A stretch of 64,000 bases of DNA. Source: Fluviicoccus keumensis. Its GTDB lineage: Bacteria; Pseudomonadota; Gammaproteobacteria; Pseudomonadales; Moraxellaceae. The position numbers were made by a program, and so were the translations under genes. The notes beneath the pieces are model-generated. The model had not been told where the DNA came from and searched no databases. It saw nothing but the letters and a program-made list of their open reading frames with translations. Below are positions 45,498-53,064 of this stretch, piece after piece. The stretch covers positions 310,001 to 374,000 of the forward strand of contig NZ_SHKX01000013.1 in assembly GCF_004217445.1 (NCBI RefSeq). Direction: 5' to 3'. The first letter of the stretch is position 1. The number at the start of each line of letters is the position of its first letter.

Positions 45498-47153
45498 TCA
45501 TAGCGTCACCGCCGGCATGAAGCGGGTGAGATTCCGTTCCTCGTCCGCCGTGACGGCGGCCATGGCGTCAACGCGCGCCGGAAACTTCGCCGCGAAACGT
45601 TCCGCCATCGCCGTGATCGTCAGGCTGGGATTGACCCCGACATTGGCGGGAATAGCCGCGCCATCCACCACGTACAGGCCGGGGTAGCCGAAGACTTCAT
45701 GGTTGCTGTCAATGACGCCGTCTGCCGGGGCGGCGGCGATCACCGCGCCGCCCAGGATGTGCGCCGTTACCGACATGTTGCCCAGGCTTTCCACGATCAT
45801 GTTCTGCGGAATGCCGTTGCTGGCCTCGGCCACGGCGCGGGCGGCGGCGTTGGCCTGCGGCAGGAAGGACGGCGTGCGGCCGCCCTTGGCCAGTTCCGAC
45901 TTCAGGGCATGGCGGAAGCCGCGCAGCAGCGTGCGGCCGAAGCTGAAACGCAGCTCGTTGTCGGCGTGCTGCATCACCGTCAGGTAGGTGGTGCGCTTGT
46001 ACCAGTTGCGGGCGAAATAGACGCGGAAGGCGTTGAAGGGATGGCGCAGGTAGGCCCACAGCGTCCGCAGGGCGCGCCGCGCCGGGTTATTGTCGTCCAC
46101 CATCGGCACCATGTAGAACTTCATCAGGCCGTAGCTGGGCGGCAGCCGGTTCTGGGTCAGGTGCGTCTTGTCGTCGGCGTAGAAATGGGTGGAAATGGCC
46201 GCGCCCTTGGTGACATCGACATCCGGGTCGCGCGACAGGATGCCCACCAGCGCCTCGCTGTTGGTGCGCACATGCTCGCCCAGCGCCGGGGAAACGTTCG
46301 GCAAAGTCCGGTACAGGTCGCGCGAGGCGAAGAGGATTTCCTGCGTGCCCAGCGCCCCGGCGGCCAGGATCACCTGCCGCGCCGTCAGCGGCGCGTAGCT
46401 CAGGCCCTTGTCCCAGGGATGCTGCAGGTGCAGCCGGTAACCGCCCGCCGCCAGCGGTTCGATGTGCGTCACCTTGCGCTCGGGCATCACCCGCACCCCG
46501 GCCTGTTCGGCGAAATACAGGTAGTTCTTGTCCAGCGAGTTCTTCGCCCCGTAGGCGCAGCCGGTGAAGCAGCGGCCGCACTGGGTGCAGCCCTGACGCT
46601 CCGGGCCCTTGCCGTTGAAATAGGGGTCGGGGGATTTCCATTCCGGCGAACCGAAGAAGATGCCCTGCGGCACCGGACCGAAGGTGTGGGCCGCGCCCAA
46701 GCGCTCGGCCGCCTGCTCCAGCCACTGGTCCTGGATGCCGCGATAGGGGTTGTCGCCAATGCCGAGCATGCGCCGGGCGGTTTCATAATGCGGCGCCAGT
46801 TCGGCGCGCCAGTCGGCGTTCAGCCCGACCCAGGCCGGGTCGCGGTAGAAGGCCTCCTTCGGTTCCAGCAACACTGCGCCGTAGACATTGCTGCCGCCGC
46901 CGACGCCGATGCCGCGCAAAATGGCGACATGACGGAACACTTCCTGCGCGAAGAAGCCGGTCATGCCCAGCGCGGGCATCCAGGTCAGAGCGCGGTTGCT
47001 GTGCGCCGCCGCCTCGAAATCCTCGGTGGTCAGGCGGCGGCCCATTTCCAGCACGCCGACCTTCCAGCCCTTCTCGGCCAGCCGCAGCGCGCTGACGCTG
47101 CCGCCGAAGCCGGAGCCGACAATCAGCACGTCGTAATCGAATTCAGTATTCAT
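45498..47153 (-). CDS. GMC oxidoreductase with four-cysteine motif
   Basis: This is a 551-residue flavoprotein resembling mycobacterial-type cholesterol oxidase and related alcohol oxidoreductases. FAD motif VLIVGSGFGGSV (9-20) and the C-terminal VNPSLTITAMAERFA are present. Cysteines C189-x2-C192-x2-C195-x3-C199 in CTQCGRCFTGCAYGAK have 4Fe-4S spacing. It overlaps the preceding small gene by ATGA and ends 42 nt upstream of the START-domain gene start, both on the minus strand. Probable oxidation of a sterol-like or long-chain alcohol; the substrate is not proven. Confidence 0.85.
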   Translation of the reverse strand: MNTEFDYDVLIVGSGFGGSVSALRLAEKGWKVGVLEMGRRLTTEDFEAAAHSNRALTWMPALGMTGFFAQEVFRHVAILRGIGVGGGSNVYGAVLLEPKEAFYRDPAWVGLNADWRAELAPHYETARRMLGIGDNPYRGIQDQWLEQAAERLGAAHTFGPVPQGIFFGSPEWKSPDPYFNGKGPERQGCTQCGRCFTGCAYGAKNSLDKNYLYFAEQAGVRVMPERKVTHIEPLAAGGYRLHLQHPWDKGLSYAPLTARQVILAAGALGTQEILFASRDLYRTLPNVSPALGEHVRTNSEALVGILSRDPDVDVTKGAAISTHFYADDKTHLTQNRLPPSYGLMKFYMVPMVDDNNPARRALRTLWAYLRHPFNAFRVYFARNWYKRTTYLTVMQHADNELRFSFGRTLLRGFRHALKSELAKGGRTPSFLPQANAAARAVAEASNGIPQNMIVESLGNMSVTAHILGGAVIAAAPADGVIDSNHEVFGYPGLYVVDGAAIPANVGVNPSLTITAMAERFAAKFPARVDAMAAVTADEERNLTRFMPAVTL

Positions 47154-47608
47154 GACGGTTCGCGCTCCAGCAGGAAGGGGAAGACAAAACGGCGCAGCAG
47201 CGGCAGGTCGAGGCGGGTCATGCCCAGCAGCGTGCGCTCGTCGAGGGCGCGCAATTCGTCGGTGACCCAGCGCCAGGGCACCGGGCCGGACGCGCCGTAG
47301 GTCAGCGCCACCACCGGCTTGCCGTCCAGCAGCGAGGGCTGCACCCGCGCCTGCATCGACAGCGCGTCGATGGTGCCCGCGCCGCGCGCCAGCACATTGG
47401 TGGCGCTGTCCGCCGTCAGGAATTTCTTGCCCAGCCAGCCCCACAGGCCGCCCAGATAGCAGCTGGGCATGCCGCCCAGCCGCAGCCACAGCGGACCGAT
47501 AAAGCGCGCCTTCCAGAAGCCGCTGCGCTGCGCCTCGGTGGGCAGGGTGGCGGTGGCGAAGCGCTGCTTCAGGCCGGTCAGGGAAATGCGGGTATCAATG
47601 ACGGACAT
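47150..47608 (-). CDS. Unknown protein coupled to GMC oxidoreductase
   Basis: This is a 152-residue protein of unknown family. It has no signal peptide; it is rich in Leu, Gly and Arg, with patches GPLWLRLGGMPSCYLGGLWGWLGKKF and FVFPFLLEREPS. It is translationally coupled to the GMC gene (ATGA overlap), so it may be a partner or assembly protein. The ATG at 47608 is preferred to 47665, which overlaps the upstream SDR gene. Confidence 0.7.
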   Translation of the reverse strand: MSVIDTRISLTGLKQRFATATLPTEAQRSGFWKARFIGPLWLRLGGMPSCYLGGLWGWLGKKFLTADSATNVLARGAGTIDALSMQARVQPSLLDGKPVVALTYGASGPVPWRWVTDELRALDERTLLGMTRLDLPLLRRFVFPFLLEREPS

Positions 47609-47627
47609 GGTGCGGTCTCCAAAACGG

Positions 47628-48455
47628 TCAGTGCTGCACGGCGAGGCGGCGCGCGCCCCAGGCATAGAGGCGGTGCGCCAGCGACGGCATCAGCCGGGTC
47701 AGGCCGTCGTAGAACACCGCGTCGATGCCGACCAGTTGCCGGGGATTCCGCGCTTCCACGGCGTCGAGGATGATGCGCGCCGCCTGTTCCGGCGAGGTCA
47801 GCGAGGCGGCGTTGTGGGCGCGGTGCACGTCTTCCTGAGACGCCCCCGCATTGATGAATTTGCGCACCTTGGAATTGCGCACGATCTCGGTCTTGATGCC
47901 GCCCGGCATCACCAGCAGTACCTGCACGCCGTCGGCGCGCACTTCTTCCCGCAGCGCATCGCAGAAGCCGCGCACCGCGCTCTTGGCGGAACAGTAGGGG
48001 CCGTTGTTGGGCGCGGCGATGAAGGAATGGATGCTGCCCAGATTCACCACCACGCCCTGACGCGCCCGCACCAGCGGCAGGAAGGCGCGGGTGCCGTGCA
48101 CCACGCCCCAGAACAGGATGTCGAACACCCAGCGGAATTCCTCGTAAGGCACGTCTTCCAGCGTGTCGAGCAGCGCCACCCCGGCGTTGTTGATGATCAC
48201 GTCCACCCCGCCCAGCTCCGCTGCCGTGGCGGCCGCCCAGGCCTCGACCTCGTCGCGCTTCGCCACATCCACCACGCGGATCACCGCCCGGCCACCCAGC
48301 TTTTCCACCAGCCGCGCCGTTTCCTGCAGGGGCTCTTCCTTGATGTCGCTCAGCGCCAGTTGCGCGCCGCGCGTGGCGCAGGCCAGCGCCAGCGCCCGGC
48401 CGATGCCGTTGCCCGCGCCGGTAATGGCAACCACTTTTCCGCTTAATGCATACAT
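47628..48455 (-). CDS. Short-chain dehydrogenase/reductase
   Basis: This is a 275-residue classical SDR. Cofactor motif TGAGNGIG, NNAGVA, Ser in NLGSIHSF and YCSAK are present. It is in an apparent minus-strand operon SDR-SDR-unknown-GMC, so it probably acts on a related alcohol or ketone. Fold certain, substrate unknown. Confidence 0.88.
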   Translation of the reverse strand: MYALSGKVVAITGAGNGIGRALALACATRGAQLALSDIKEEPLQETARLVEKLGGRAVIRVVDVAKRDEVEAWAAATAAELGGVDVIINNAGVALLDTLEDVPYEEFRWVFDILFWGVVHGTRAFLPLVRARQGVVVNLGSIHSFIAAPNNGPYCSAKSAVRGFCDALREEVRADGVQVLLVMPGGIKTEIVRNSKVRKFINAGASQEDVHRAHNAASLTSPEQAARIILDAVEARNPRQLVGIDAVFYDGLTRLMPSLAHRLYAWGARRLAVQH

Positions 48456-48468
48456 GTTTAATCTCCGG

Positions 48469-49284
48469 TTATAGGGTGGGGCCGACGTAGGCCTTGCGCA
48501 CCCGCGTGTCGCCGATGAAACGGCTGATAGCCGGGAAATGGCGCAGGCCCAGCGAGGTCAGGCGCGCCAGGCGGCCCGGCACGGTCAGGAACTGGCGGTG
48601 GTCGAGGGCGCGCAGCACCTCGGCGACGATCACCTCCACCGCCACCTTGGGAATGGTCAGGGTGTGTTCGCGGTTTTCCGGGGTGCGGGTGCGGTCGAGT
48701 TCATCGACCATCGGCGAATCGAATTCGGGCGGGCAGACCAGCTGCACGGTGATGCCCTGCGGCGCCAACTCGTAACGCAGCACTTCCGACAGGCCCACCA
48801 GCGCATGCTTCGAAGCGCAGTAGGCGCTGTAGCCGAACACGCCGGTCAGCCCGGCGATGGAGGCAATGTTGACGATGCGCGGCTGCGCGGATTGCTTGAG
48901 ATGCGGCAAGGCGGCGTGAATGGTATTCAGCGTGCCGAAGTAATTGATGTCCATCACCTCGCGATGCACCCGCAGCGGCAAGGTCTCGAAATAGCCCTCG
49001 CGCAAGACCCCGGCGGAGTTCACCAGAATGTCGATGCCGCCCAGCGCCTTGGCGATCTGTTCAAACGCCTGCTGCAGCCCCGCCGGGTTCTGGACATCGG
49101 TGGCGCTGACCGCGACGCGCGCGGTCGACCGCAGCAAGCGCAGCTCCTCGGCGGCGCGTTCCAGCTTGACCGGATCCCGGGCCAGCAAGGCCACATGATC
49201 GCCCCGCCGCACGCAGGCGCGGGCCAGCGCCAGTCCCAGACCGGACGAACCGCCGGTAATCACTATTCGACGCGGTGCCGCCAT
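48469..49284 (-). CDS. Short-chain dehydrogenase/reductase, ketosphinganine-reductase-like
   Basis: This is a 271-residue SDR with TGGSSGLG, NSAGVL, Ser in NIASIAGL and YCASK. The C-terminal part (RLARLTSLGLRHFPAISRFI) and the ARDPVKLERAAEELR region resemble 3-ketodihydrosphingosine reductase-type SDRs that act on long-chain lipids. It is first of the SDR-SDR-unknown-GMC operon, 205 nt from the divergent DUF2505 gene, with a shared motif between them. Confidence 0.85.
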   Translation of the reverse strand: MAAPRRIVITGGSSGLGLALARACVRRGDHVALLARDPVKLERAAEELRLLRSTARVAVSATDVQNPAGLQQAFEQIAKALGGIDILVNSAGVLREGYFETLPLRVHREVMDINYFGTLNTIHAALPHLKQSAQPRIVNIASIAGLTGVFGYSAYCASKHALVGLSEVLRYELAPQGITVQLVCPPEFDSPMVDELDRTRTPENREHTLTIPKVAVEVIVAEVLRALDHRQFLTVPGRLARLTSLGLRHFPAISRFIGDTRVRKAYVGPTL

Positions 49285-49399
49285 TTCGTTTCCCCTTTGC
49301 GATACGCCGCCGCGGAACCGGCCGCTCCGGCCGCGGCTTCCGGGGAAGTTTCGACGGGCGGCTATTGCGGGATCGGCGCGGCGCTGCTAATTTAACGAT

Positions 49400-49412
49400 A
49401 CATTGTTGTTAC
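49400..49412 (+). promoter_or_regulatory. Operator with ACATTRTYGTTAC motif, copy 3
   Basis: ACATTGTTGTTAC matches copies at 33087 and 38534 with one base changed. It lies between the divergent SDR operon and the DUF2505 pair in the only AT-rich stretch there. Confidence 0.6.
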
Positions 49413-49489
49413 GTATATTGTGCGATTCTTTTCCGGCCCGCAAGCCCCGTTCATCGGATGCGCGCCGCCCCACCCCCGGAGCACCCCCC

Positions 49490-49981
49490 ATGAAATACAG
49501 CGAGCGCATCGATTACCCGCAGACCAGCGCCCAATTGCTGCCCGTCTTCAGCAACCCCGCCTTCTTCGAAGCCAAGTATGCCGCCACCGGCGCGCACGAC
49601 ATCCGCGTGCTGGACATGAAAAAGGGCAACGGCCGCTTCCAGATCAAGGTCAGCCGCAAGGTGCCCACCGACGTGCCCATCCCGTCCTTTGCGCGCAGCC
49701 TGGTGCCGCAGGACATCACACTGATCCAGACCGACAGCTGGGATCTGGAGAAAGGCACGGGCTCGCTGGATATCGAATTCGTGGGCATCCCGGTGCGGGT
49801 ACATTGCGAGTTGCTGCTGAAGGATGTGGCGGGCCAGGCGGTGGAAGACCTGCATTTCGACATCAAGGTGAATGTGCCGCTGATTGGCGGCAAGCTGGAG
49901 AAGCTGCTGGCGGATGACCTGAAAGTGAAATTCACCAAGGACACGGCGGTGACGATGGGGATGCTGCCGCAGTACGTATGA
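49490..49981 (+). CDS. DUF2505 protein
   Basis: This is a 163-residue soluble protein of the DUF2505 family, thought to have an SRPBCC-like lipid-binding fold. It has the pattern YSERIDYPQTSAQLLPVFSNPAFFEAKYAATGAHDIRVLD and ends in KLLADDLKVKFTKDTAVTM. The next gene is a paralogue. The ATG at 49490 is used since the upstream frame overlaps the promoter. Function unknown; lipid binding is likely by fold. Confidence 0.8.
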   Translation: MKYSERIDYPQTSAQLLPVFSNPAFFEAKYAATGAHDIRVLDMKKGNGRFQIKVSRKVPTDVPIPSFARSLVPQDITLIQTDSWDLEKGTGSLDIEFVGIPVRVHCELLLKDVAGQAVEDLHFDIKVNVPLIGGKLEKLLADDLKVKFTKDTAVTMGMLPQYV

Positions 49982-50043
49982 AGTCATGCCGGAATAAATG
50001 TTATCATTGCTCATGTCCTTGCCGCCGGGCCTGAGCAATCGCC

Positions 50044-50535
50044 ATGAAATTCCGTGAAACCATCCGTCACTGCCTGCCCGCCGGGCGCTTGCTGAGCGCC
50101 TACGCCAACCCGGCCTTCTACCCCGCCAAGTACGCCGCCACCGACGCCCGCGACATCCGGGTGCTGGACACCGACAACGACGACGGCCGTTTCCATATCC
50201 GCGTCAGCCGCACCGTCCCGGCGGAGATTCCGGTGCCGGCCTTTGCGCGCGGCTGGTTTCCGGGGGAAATCACGCTGGTGCAGACCGACCGCTGGGATCG
50301 GCGGTCGGGCACGGGCTCGGTGGAAATTGAATTCACGGGGCTGCCGGTGCGCATTGATTGCGGACTGACGCTGGCGGAAACGGACGGGGCGATGGTGGAA
50401 ACGCTGGATTTCGAGATCCGGGTGGATGTGCCGCTGCTGGGCGGCAAGCTGGCCAAGCTGCTGGCGGAGGATTTGCAGCTGAAGTTTGCGAAGGATACCG
50501 AGGTGACGCTGGCGCTGCTGCCGGAATTCGGCTGA
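50044..50535 (+). CDS. DUF2505 protein, paralogue
   Basis: This is a 163-residue protein closely similar to the previous product in length and order of motifs (FRETIRHCLPAGRLLSAYANPAFYPAKYAATDARDIRVLD; ending LLAEDLQLKFAKDTEVTLALLPEFG). The tandem pair, 62 nt apart, looks like a local duplication. A weak hairpin with a run of six Ts follows the stop. Confidence 0.8.
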   Translation: MKFRETIRHCLPAGRLLSAYANPAFYPAKYAATDARDIRVLDTDNDDGRFHIRVSRTVPAEIPVPAFARGWFPGEITLVQTDRWDRRSGTGSVEIEFTGLPVRIDCGLTLAETDGAMVETLDFEIRVDVPLLGGKLAKLLAEDLQLKFAKDTEVTLALLPEFG

Positions 50536-50556
50536 GCGCCCGCGCCGGTTTTTTCC

Positions 50557-51393
50557 CTACCGTCCCAACCTGCCCGCCATCCGCGCCCGCAGCTCCCGCT
50601 TCGGATCCTGCTCACGCTCGGCCAGCAGGTCGCGCAGGCCGCCGCTGACAATCGCCTCGACACGGTTGCGCAGCGCCAGCGCCCCCTCCTCGATCGGCAG
50701 GCGGCGGAACTCCGCCGGGTACACCGGCGGGAAGAAGCGGAAATACATGCGCTGCGGCTTGGGCAGCAGGGTCGGCCCGAAGCCCTTGAGCACCGGCGGC
50801 AGCTCGTCGGCCTTGAGGTCGGTATGTTCCAGCAGCCACTGGCCCAGGCGGGTGTCCTGCAAGCGGCCGTTGTCGTAGAGGATGTCCCAGCAGTCGTCCG
50901 CGCCGACGGTGGCGAAAGGCTGGATCGGGTAATTGTTCTCGATCGCCATCCGCGCGAAGCCGGTGCGGTTCTTCCAGCGCAGGGTGTGCTGCTCGCCCTG
51001 CCGCTTCATCACTTCCCCGCCGCCGCCGGGATAGACCAGGATGTGTTCCCCCGCCCGCATCATCGCCGCGCAATTCTCGCGCGTGCCGTCCACCGCGCCG
51101 TTGGCCGTCAGCCACGGTCCCCAACCGGGAATGCGGAAATGGGCGTGCAGGCCCAGCGAGCGCATGACGATGCCGTGCCGCAGGTACAGCTCGCGCATCA
51201 TCAGCGAGGCGTCGGCAAAGGCGAGGATCGAGTGGTTGCCGACCCACAGAGACGGCCGATCAGCGTCCACGTGCTCGTGCCCGGAGAATTCCGGGGTTAC
51301 GATCCAGTCCCAGGCGGCATAGAAGCGCCGCCAGCGTTCGCCGATCTTCAGGCGTTCCTCATCCGTATATGGGGTGTATTGCCCACTGTTCAT
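50557..51393 (-). CDS. Lysophospholipid/diacylglycerol acyltransferase family protein
   Basis: This is a 278-residue protein of the PlsC/DGAT-like acyltransferase group. GNHSILAFAD (52-61) is the catalytic region, with His and Asp spaced wider (H-x6-D) than the standard H-x4-D. Later motifs are ILVYPGGGGEVMKR (about 118-131, the FPEGTR-like loop) and NRTGFARMAIENNYPIQPF. It acylates glycerol-type lipids by family inference. Two tandem palindromes lie upstream, shared with the START gene running the other way. Confidence 0.8.
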   Translation of the reverse strand: MNSGQYTPYTDEERLKIGERWRRFYAAWDWIVTPEFSGHEHVDADRPSLWVGNHSILAFADASLMMRELYLRHGIVMRSLGLHAHFRIPGWGPWLTANGAVDGTRENCAAMMRAGEHILVYPGGGGEVMKRQGEQHTLRWKNRTGFARMAIENNYPIQPFATVGADDCWDILYDNGRLQDTRLGQWLLEHTDLKADELPPVLKGFGPTLLPKPQRMYFRFFPPVYPAEFRRLPIEEGALALRNRVEAIVSGGLRDLLAEREQDPKRELRARMAGRLGR

Positions 51394-51456
51394 GCCGCAC
51401 CTCCAACCCGTTCACCCGTGGCCCAACGCCATTTGTCGGTTAATTCCCGAACAATA

Positions 51457-51488
51457 ATGAAAATACTTCATAAATGAAAATTATTCAA
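51457..51488. promoter_or_regulatory. Tandem palindromic operators, TGAA-N5-TTCA type
   Basis: ATGAAAATACTTCAT (51457-51471) and ATGAAAATTATTCAA (51474-51488) are two near-perfect palindromes spaced 17 nt apart. A matching tandem pair, 16 nt apart, lies beside the TetR gene at 60070. They sit between the acyltransferase and START genes. Confidence 0.65.
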
Positions 51489-51515
51489 ATATAGTTCGCC
51501 CACGCCGCCAAACCC

Positions 51516-51529
51516 TTGACGGCGATCAA
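51516..51529. promoter_or_regulatory. Fnr/Dnr-like box upstream of START gene
   Basis: TTGAC-GGCG-ATCAA matches the TTGAC-N4-ATCAA form seen at norC. It lies 56 nt upstream of the START gene start. This may mean oxygen- or NO-dependent control; chance is not excluded. Confidence 0.45.
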
Positions 51530-51584
51530 GAACGGGCGCGCGATCGCACCCGATCCTGTTTACGATGGAGTGCGGGGGTTGAAC

Positions 51585-52304
51585 ATGAAAGACAGGCGGA
51601 TCAAGCGGTTACTGGGGGTGCTGGCGGTGTGTGCGATATCGGCGGCCCATGCCGTTGACGAAGAGGACCAGGAATTCGCGGCGCTCCAGTATCCAGGGAC
51701 GAATGAATGGCGGCTGTTGAAAACGGACAAACGGCATGCCGTGACCACCTACTACAAACGTGAAGACCACAAGATTTTCCGCTCATTCAAGGTCGAGGCC
51801 GAATTCGACCAGCCGCTGGACGTCTCGGCCTGCCAGCTGCTGGATACGGAGAACTACCCCCGCTGGTTCATGAATGCGGCGGAAAGCAAGCTGTTGCGGC
51901 GCATCTCGGATACCGAGTTTTACTTCTACCTCCGCTTCAAGGCTCCCTTCGGACTTCCGGACCGCGATATCCCGCTGCATGTGGAACTGATGCCTTACTC
52001 CGGCAAAAGCGGCGCGCTGACGATCCGCTTCACCGGCGTGCCGCACCAGATCCCCGCCAGGCCGCCGCTGCTGCGCTTGCCGGCCTGGGAAGTGGTGACG
52101 CGGCTCACGCCCTTGCCAAACGGCCGCAGCTCGGAAGTGACCGAGGGCTATGTCGAGCCGGGTGGAAACACCATTCCCGCCTGGCTGGTGAATTATTTCC
52201 AGCGGCAGATGCCGTATGCGAACACGCTGGCGCGGGGGCGCGACATGGTGCGCTATGCGAAGGCGGATGAACGGTGTCCGTACCGGATCAGGCAGAAGGA
52301 GTGA
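51585..52304 (+). CDS. Secreted START-domain protein, host gene of an island
   Basis: This is a 239-residue protein with signal peptide 1-22 (SAAHA-VD) and a START-like domain (TENYPRWFMNAAESKLLRRISDTEFYFYL, DRDIPLHVELMPY), paralogous to 44727-45455. Its last codons read RCPYRIRQKE, while 54222-54247 encodes a second ending RCPYRIRD followed by a stop and the natural terminator. This means the 3' end was duplicated when the downstream island inserted. The ATG at 51585 gives the signal peptide. Confidence 0.85.
   Translation: MKDRRIKRLLGVLAVCAISAAHAVDEEDQEFAALQYPGTNEWRLLKTDKRHAVTTYYKREDHKIFRSFKVEAEFDQPLDVSACQLLDTENYPRWFMNAAESKLLRRISDTEFYFYLRFKAPFGLPDRDIPLHVELMPYSGKSGALTIRFTGVPHQIPARPPLLRLPAWEVVTRLTPLPNGRSSEVTEGYVEPGGNTIPAWLVNYFQRQMPYANTLARGRDMVRYAKADERCPYRIRQKE
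52278..52292 (+). repeat. Left 15-bp direct repeat of the island
   Basis: CCGTACCGGATCAGG is identical to 54229-54243 and lies in the last codons of the START gene. Similarity, with eight mismatches, extends across about 38 nt. Confidence 0.85.
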
Positions 52305-52462
52305 ACCAAGGCGAACCATTCGCTCAAGACCCTTTTGAAACACAAGCATCTTGGACGACAAATGACGTCATAAGCTGTCGCTTTCCAAAATTAACACAGC
52401 TTGACAAATATTTATTTTTACCCAAAAATGACGACTTAAACCTACAGTGGCGGTCTTCATGA
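52301..52462 (+). CDS. Small protein at head of island operon
   Basis: This is a 53-codon frame whose GTG at 52301 overlaps the START stop (GTGA) and whose stop overlaps the next gene (ATGA). The frame stays open upstream to a GTG at 52274. The protein is hydrophilic with FPKLTQLDKYLFLPKNDD near the end and shows no known domain. Codons look used, with low GC. The tight overlaps suggest a real gene, but its short length leaves doubt. Confidence 0.5.
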   Translation: MNQGEPFAQDPFETQASWTTNDVISCRFPKLTQLDKYLFLPKNDDLNLQWRSS

Positions 52463-53064
52463 AAAAGCCTTGGGAAATTTGCGTCGATCTACAACTTGAC
52501 AAGTTGACCTTTCTAGCACGTCTCTTAGCTGACATCACTGCTAATATTGTGGATCGACATGATCCAACGATCGGAGATACAAACACCTCCCTAGGTATGC
52601 GTATCTATGAATGCCTGAAAACCAATATCATCTGGCTAAGCAGCAAACATGACTGGCTGAACATTCTAACTCCTGGCGGTCGATTTACTTTCACCATTGG
52701 ATCAACGCCGATGCGTTTTTGGAGTGGCGAATCGCCAGAAAAGCTCCCTTCAGGCAAGCTAATCAGATCTGAAGAGGCCCTCCTCCAGCTAGGATTATTG
52801 GACTCCCCCGATCAGACTCAGGATCTGATTTGGTATTGCGTCCTCGGCCGGAATGATAAGCGGACCATTGACCGTGTCCATTTCGTCGCATACGACCACT
52901 CAGAGGAAATTTGTGCCAGACATGACATAAACCTGAATGGCGTTCCTAGCAAGATAGCGCCCGTCAGCGACTCCCGTCCTCAGGCTATTGAGTTGCCCTC
53001 GGCTGCAACTCGCTTGGCCCCCAAGAAACCCAAAAAACAAGACGACTCCGCAAATGGAGACTAA
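52459..53064 (+). CDS. Unknown 201-aa protein of island, XRE-ImmA partner
   Basis: This is a 201-residue soluble protein of no recognised family. A mixed alpha/beta core (about 1-160) is followed by a basic, disordered tail (KKPKKQDDSANGD). It has no signal peptide, membrane segment or obvious nuclease motif. It overlaps the start of the XRE-ImmA gene by 11 nt. By arrangement it could be a toxin or effector controlled by the next protein, since XRE-ImmA proteins often regulate or cleave such partners; that is inference. Confidence 0.7.
   Translation: MKKPWEICVDLQLDKLTFLARLLADITANIVDRHDPTIGDTNTSLGMRIYECLKTNIIWLSSKHDWLNILTPGGRFTFTIGSTPMRFWSGESPEKLPSGKLIRSEEALLQLGLLDSPDQTQDLIWYCVLGRNDKRTIDRVHFVAYDHSEEICARHDINLNGVPSKIAPVSDSRPQAIELPSAATRLAPKKPKKQDDSANGD

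Noticed and set aside
50521..50566. T-run after the second DUF2505 gene as a terminator
   Set aside because: The stem before the six Ts is only about four base pairs and could be chance, so it is mentioned in the gene entry only.
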